This document shows positions 28,967 through 30,989 of a DNA stretch of 30,989 nt, in pieces (within the stretch, counting starts at the first letter, position 1; the number at the start of each line of letters is the position of its first letter). Location: assembly GCA_938045195.1 (NCBI GenBank), contig CALINC010000076.1:1-30989 (forward strand), in the 5' to 3' direction. This stretch comes from an uncultured Treponema sp. (lineage in GTDB: Bacteria; Spirochaetota; Spirochaetia; Treponematales; Treponemataceae). A program made the position numbers and the translations under genes. Below the pieces are notes generated by a model, which saw nothing but the letters and a program-made list of their open reading frames with translations, was not told where the DNA came from and ran no database searches.

Positions 28967-30729
28967 TATTCGTTTAAAATCCTTTTGAATTGTTCTTCAA
29001 GTACGGCAATTTTTTTATCCGAAGCCTCTTTCGCGTCTTCTACGGACGTTAAAACTTTTTCAGGATGAATAATATAGATTTTTATTTTAGGTTCGGTACC
29101 GCTGGGGCGTACGCATACGAGGGTTCCGTCTTCAAGATAATATTGAAGAACATTGCTCTTAGGTAATGCGACCTTTTCCGTTTTAGCCGGCATTACAGGC
29201 GAATACATTATGCTTTCTTGAATGTCGCGGATTTTTAAGACCTTAATTCCGGCAATTTCGCTTAAATGTTTTGCGCGTACTTGTACCATCATATTCTGCA
29301 TAATTGAAAGACCTTCCGCTCCCGGATAAATCATATTAATGGTTTTTTCACCGTAGAAAGAGAATTGCTTAAAGATTTCACGCAGTCTGTCTAAAAGACT
29401 TTTGCCTTTGCTTTTCCAATAAAGTGTCATTTCAGCACAAATTGCGGAAGCTGCAATTCCATCCTTATCGCGTATCTCCGTACCGAAATTATAACCGAAA
29501 CTTTCTTCATATCCGTAAAGATAAGAGCCTGTGCCGCTTGTAACAAGCTGTTCTGCAACACCGCAAATCCATTTAAACCCTGTTAAACATTCTATATTTT
29601 TTACACCGTATGATTCGGCAATTAAGTCGCTCAAAGGAGATGTTACGATAGAGCGGACAATAACGGGATTTTTCGGCATTGCGTTTTGTTCTTTTAAAGT
29701 GAGGCAAACATAATCGGCAAATAGGGCACCCATTTGGTTTCCGCTTATGAGCTGCATTTTCCCTGCACCATTTTTTACTGCACAAGCAAAACGGTCTGCA
29801 TCCGGGTCTGTCGCCATTAAAATATCCGCATCCTCTTTTTCGGCAAGTTCCATTGCCATTTTTAAGGCTTTAGGGTCTTCAGGATTCGGATAGCTTACTG
29901 TCGGAAAATCTCCATCGGGTTCGCGCTGTTCGGGCACGGTAATAACATTAAAACCCATGCCGCCCAAAACTTTTTCTACGTGCATGGCTCCGGTTCCATG
30001 CAAAGGCGTATATACAATTTTAACTTGCTTTGACATTTCTTTTATAATTTCAGGTCTGACGATTTTTGCTTTGAGCATAGCCCAATATTTTTCATCAATT
30101 TCCGCATCGATAATTTTGAGTAAGCCGTGTTTTATTGCCTCGTCTTCGTTCATTATTTTTATGGAAGAAACGGAATTTACTTTTTCAATAATACCGGTGT
30201 CGTGAGGCGGCGTAATTTGCGCTCCGTCAGACCAATATACTTTATAGCCGTTATATGCCGGAGGGTTATGCGAAGCCGTAACGACAATTCCCGTATCACA
30301 GCCGAGAACCCGTATTGCGTATGAAAGCTCAGGAGTCGGACGCAATTTTGAAAATAAATAGCAGGTAATTCCGTTTGCCGCAAAAATAAGTGCTGCCGTT
30401 TTTGCAAATACGTCCGAATAATGTCTTGAATCGAAAGCAATAACTGCCTTTAAAGTTCCCGCCTTTGCTTTTTCGGGTTTCGCTTGAATAAGGTAGTCTG
30501 CAAGCCCTTGCGTTGCGTTTTTGATTACGGTCGGATTCATACGGTTTGTTCCGCCGCCGATAATTCCGCGCAAGCCCGCCGTGCCGAATTCCAAATTGCG
30601 GTAAAAGCGATCGTTCAATTCTTTTTCGTCTTTTGCGGCAATTAATGCTGTAATCTCTTCCGCAAATTTCTTTTCGGTCTCTTCGGAAACATATTTTTCC
30701 GCCCGTTTTAAAATTTCATCATAATTCAT
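28966..30729 (-). CDS. pgm: Phosphoglucomutase / phosphomannomutase
   Basis: A 587-residue alpha-D-phosphohexomutase that interconverts hexose 1- and 6-phosphates. All four family sites are visible: the phosphoserine loop TASHNPPAYNGYK (Ser about residue 152), the metal loop DPDADRFA (about 306), the sugar loop GYEESFGYNF (about 404), and the phosphate loop RPSGTEPKIKIY (about 540). The size matches the bacterial PgcA-type PGM/PMM group. Start: ATG 30729 follows GGAGG by four bases; an ATG at 30741 in frame overlaps the Shine-Dalgarno. A multi-hairpin element ends at the Shine-Dalgarno. It is the first gene of a two-gene unit with the exonuclease. Symbol by family. Confidence 0.93.
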   Translation of the reverse strand: MNYDEILKRAEKYVSEETEKKFAEEITALIAAKDEKELNDRFYRNLEFGTAGLRGIIGGGTNRMNPTVIKNATQGLADYLIQAKPEKAKAGTLKAVIAFDSRHYSDVFAKTAALIFAANGITCYLFSKLRPTPELSYAIRVLGCDTGIVVTASHNPPAYNGYKVYWSDGAQITPPHDTGIIEKVNSVSSIKIMNEDEAIKHGLLKIIDAEIDEKYWAMLKAKIVRPEIIKEMSKQVKIVYTPLHGTGAMHVEKVLGGMGFNVITVPEQREPDGDFPTVSYPNPEDPKALKMAMELAEKEDADILMATDPDADRFACAVKNGAGKMQLISGNQMGALFADYVCLTLKEQNAMPKNPVIVRSIVTSPLSDLIAESYGVKNIECLTGFKWICGVAEQLVTSGTGSYLYGYEESFGYNFGTEIRDKDGIAASAICAEMTLYWKSKGKSLLDRLREIFKQFSFYGEKTINMIYPGAEGLSIMQNMMVQVRAKHLSEIAGIKVLKIRDIQESIMYSPVMPAKTEKVALPKSNVLQYYLEDGTLVCVRPSGTEPKIKIYIIHPEKVLTSVEDAKEASDKKIAVLEEQFKRILNE

Positions 30730-30738
30730 AATTCCTCC

Positions 30739-30893
30739 CATAAAAACTTTTTGCAGGAAACATCAGTTTCCGAAAAATATTTTTTCCGTGCTTTTGCAAC
30801 GCCAGTGAAAAAGCACATACAATACATTACGTTTGCCCGAAAGGCAAACTAAAAGATAAACAGTGTGGTGCCATTTGCACCGAACTGTTTATC
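30739..30893 (-). repeat. Multi-hairpin intergenic element, copy E
   Basis: It fills the gap between the partial gene (stop at 30908) and pgm. Outer stem GATAAACAGT/ACTGTTTATC, inner GGTGC/GCACC, second GTTTGCC/GGCAAAC, third GTGCTTTT/AAAAGCAC, last hairpin GGAAAC/GTTTCC as in copy D. It ends TTTTTATGGGAGG, the Shine-Dalgarno of pgm. It mixes features of copies A and D. Confidence 0.85.
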
Positions 30894-30907
30894 ACTTCCC
30901 ATCAGTT

Positions 30908-30989
30908 TTACACTTCTTCAATTATCCAGTCTCTGACGGTTTTTTCTTCAGCGTCAAAACTTACTCCGATAAGCACGATTTTCTTTCCG
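30908..30989 (-). CDS. C-terminal end of a protein, possibly an AAA-ATPase-like/PD-(D/E)XK protein
   Basis: The last 26 codons of a gene that continues beyond the window, ending KKIVLIGVSFDAEEKTVRDW, then IIEEV and TAA at 30908. A strand of this type (KIxxIGVxFxxExRxxxDW) is common at the end of the multicopy bacterial proteins that join an AAA-ATPase-like domain to a PD-(D/E)XK nuclease domain. That identification rests on 26 residues and is tentative. The gene precedes pgm on the same strand, with repeat copy E between them. Confidence 0.5.
   Translation of the reverse strand, partial: GKKIVLIGVSFDAEEKTVRDWIIEEV

Noticed and set aside
1..30989. tRNA or rRNA genes
   Set aside because: No cloverleaf with a TTCGA-type T arm and no conserved rRNA stretches were noticed in any intergenic gap.

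Overview
The window reads as a chromosome segment of a host-associated spirochaete, most probably a Treponema of the oral/animal group. The evidence is a class I lysyl-tRNA synthetase, a V/A-type rather than F-type ATPase, the spirochaete-like DnaA and Tex proteins, moderate-to-low G+C with A/T-rich intergenic DNA, and several short lipoproteins. This assignment comes from protein family content and was not checked by a database search.

Layout. 1-2460: the tail of an unknown gene, an Rpn/PD-(D/E)XK transposase-like nuclease, a stand-alone ClpP and a FeoC-like regulator. 2479-3335: a wrecked feoB. 3496-9503: dnaA, tex and lysS on the plus strand, with an unannotated ~46-residue gene reading the other way between dnaA and tex. 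9555-15948: housekeeping genes, mostly on the minus strand (larB, aroK, truA, a DUF2225 gene, pepC, a lipoprotein), plus a PrsW-like membrane protein on the plus strand. 16005-19104: a prophage remnant (truncated tape-measure gene, YjcQ-like gene, small fragments) split by a lipoprotein gene. 19245-25726: a minus-strand run carrying V-ATPase K, F, E and A, an unknown 467-residue protein and an oligopeptide-binding protein; subunits I, B and D are absent. 25753-30989: a gene fragment, purN, an internally deleted alpha/beta hydrolase, a HAD hydrolase, and a pgm/exonuclease operon, ending in the tail of another gene.

Three patterns run across the genes. First, five copies (two in tandem) of a ~150-160 bp element made of consecutive hairpins lie between co-directional minus-strand genes. 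All have the same orientation, and in four places the U-rich end abuts the Shine-Dalgarno of pepC, the oligopeptide-binding protein, atpA or pgm. The stems keep pairing although their sequences differ, which is the signature of a structured RNA. Second, dnaA, tex, larB, the PrsW-like gene and a lipoprotein gene each have a sigma70-like promoter whose -10 box ends only 6-8 nt before the ATG, with no Shine-Dalgarno, so leaderless transcripts are predicted. Third, gene decay is common: feoB, the hydrolase, the prophage, a lipoprotein and three degenerate copies of another short dispersed repeat. Most housekeeping genes look intact; the region appears to be a core backbone repeatedly hit by insertion and deletion.
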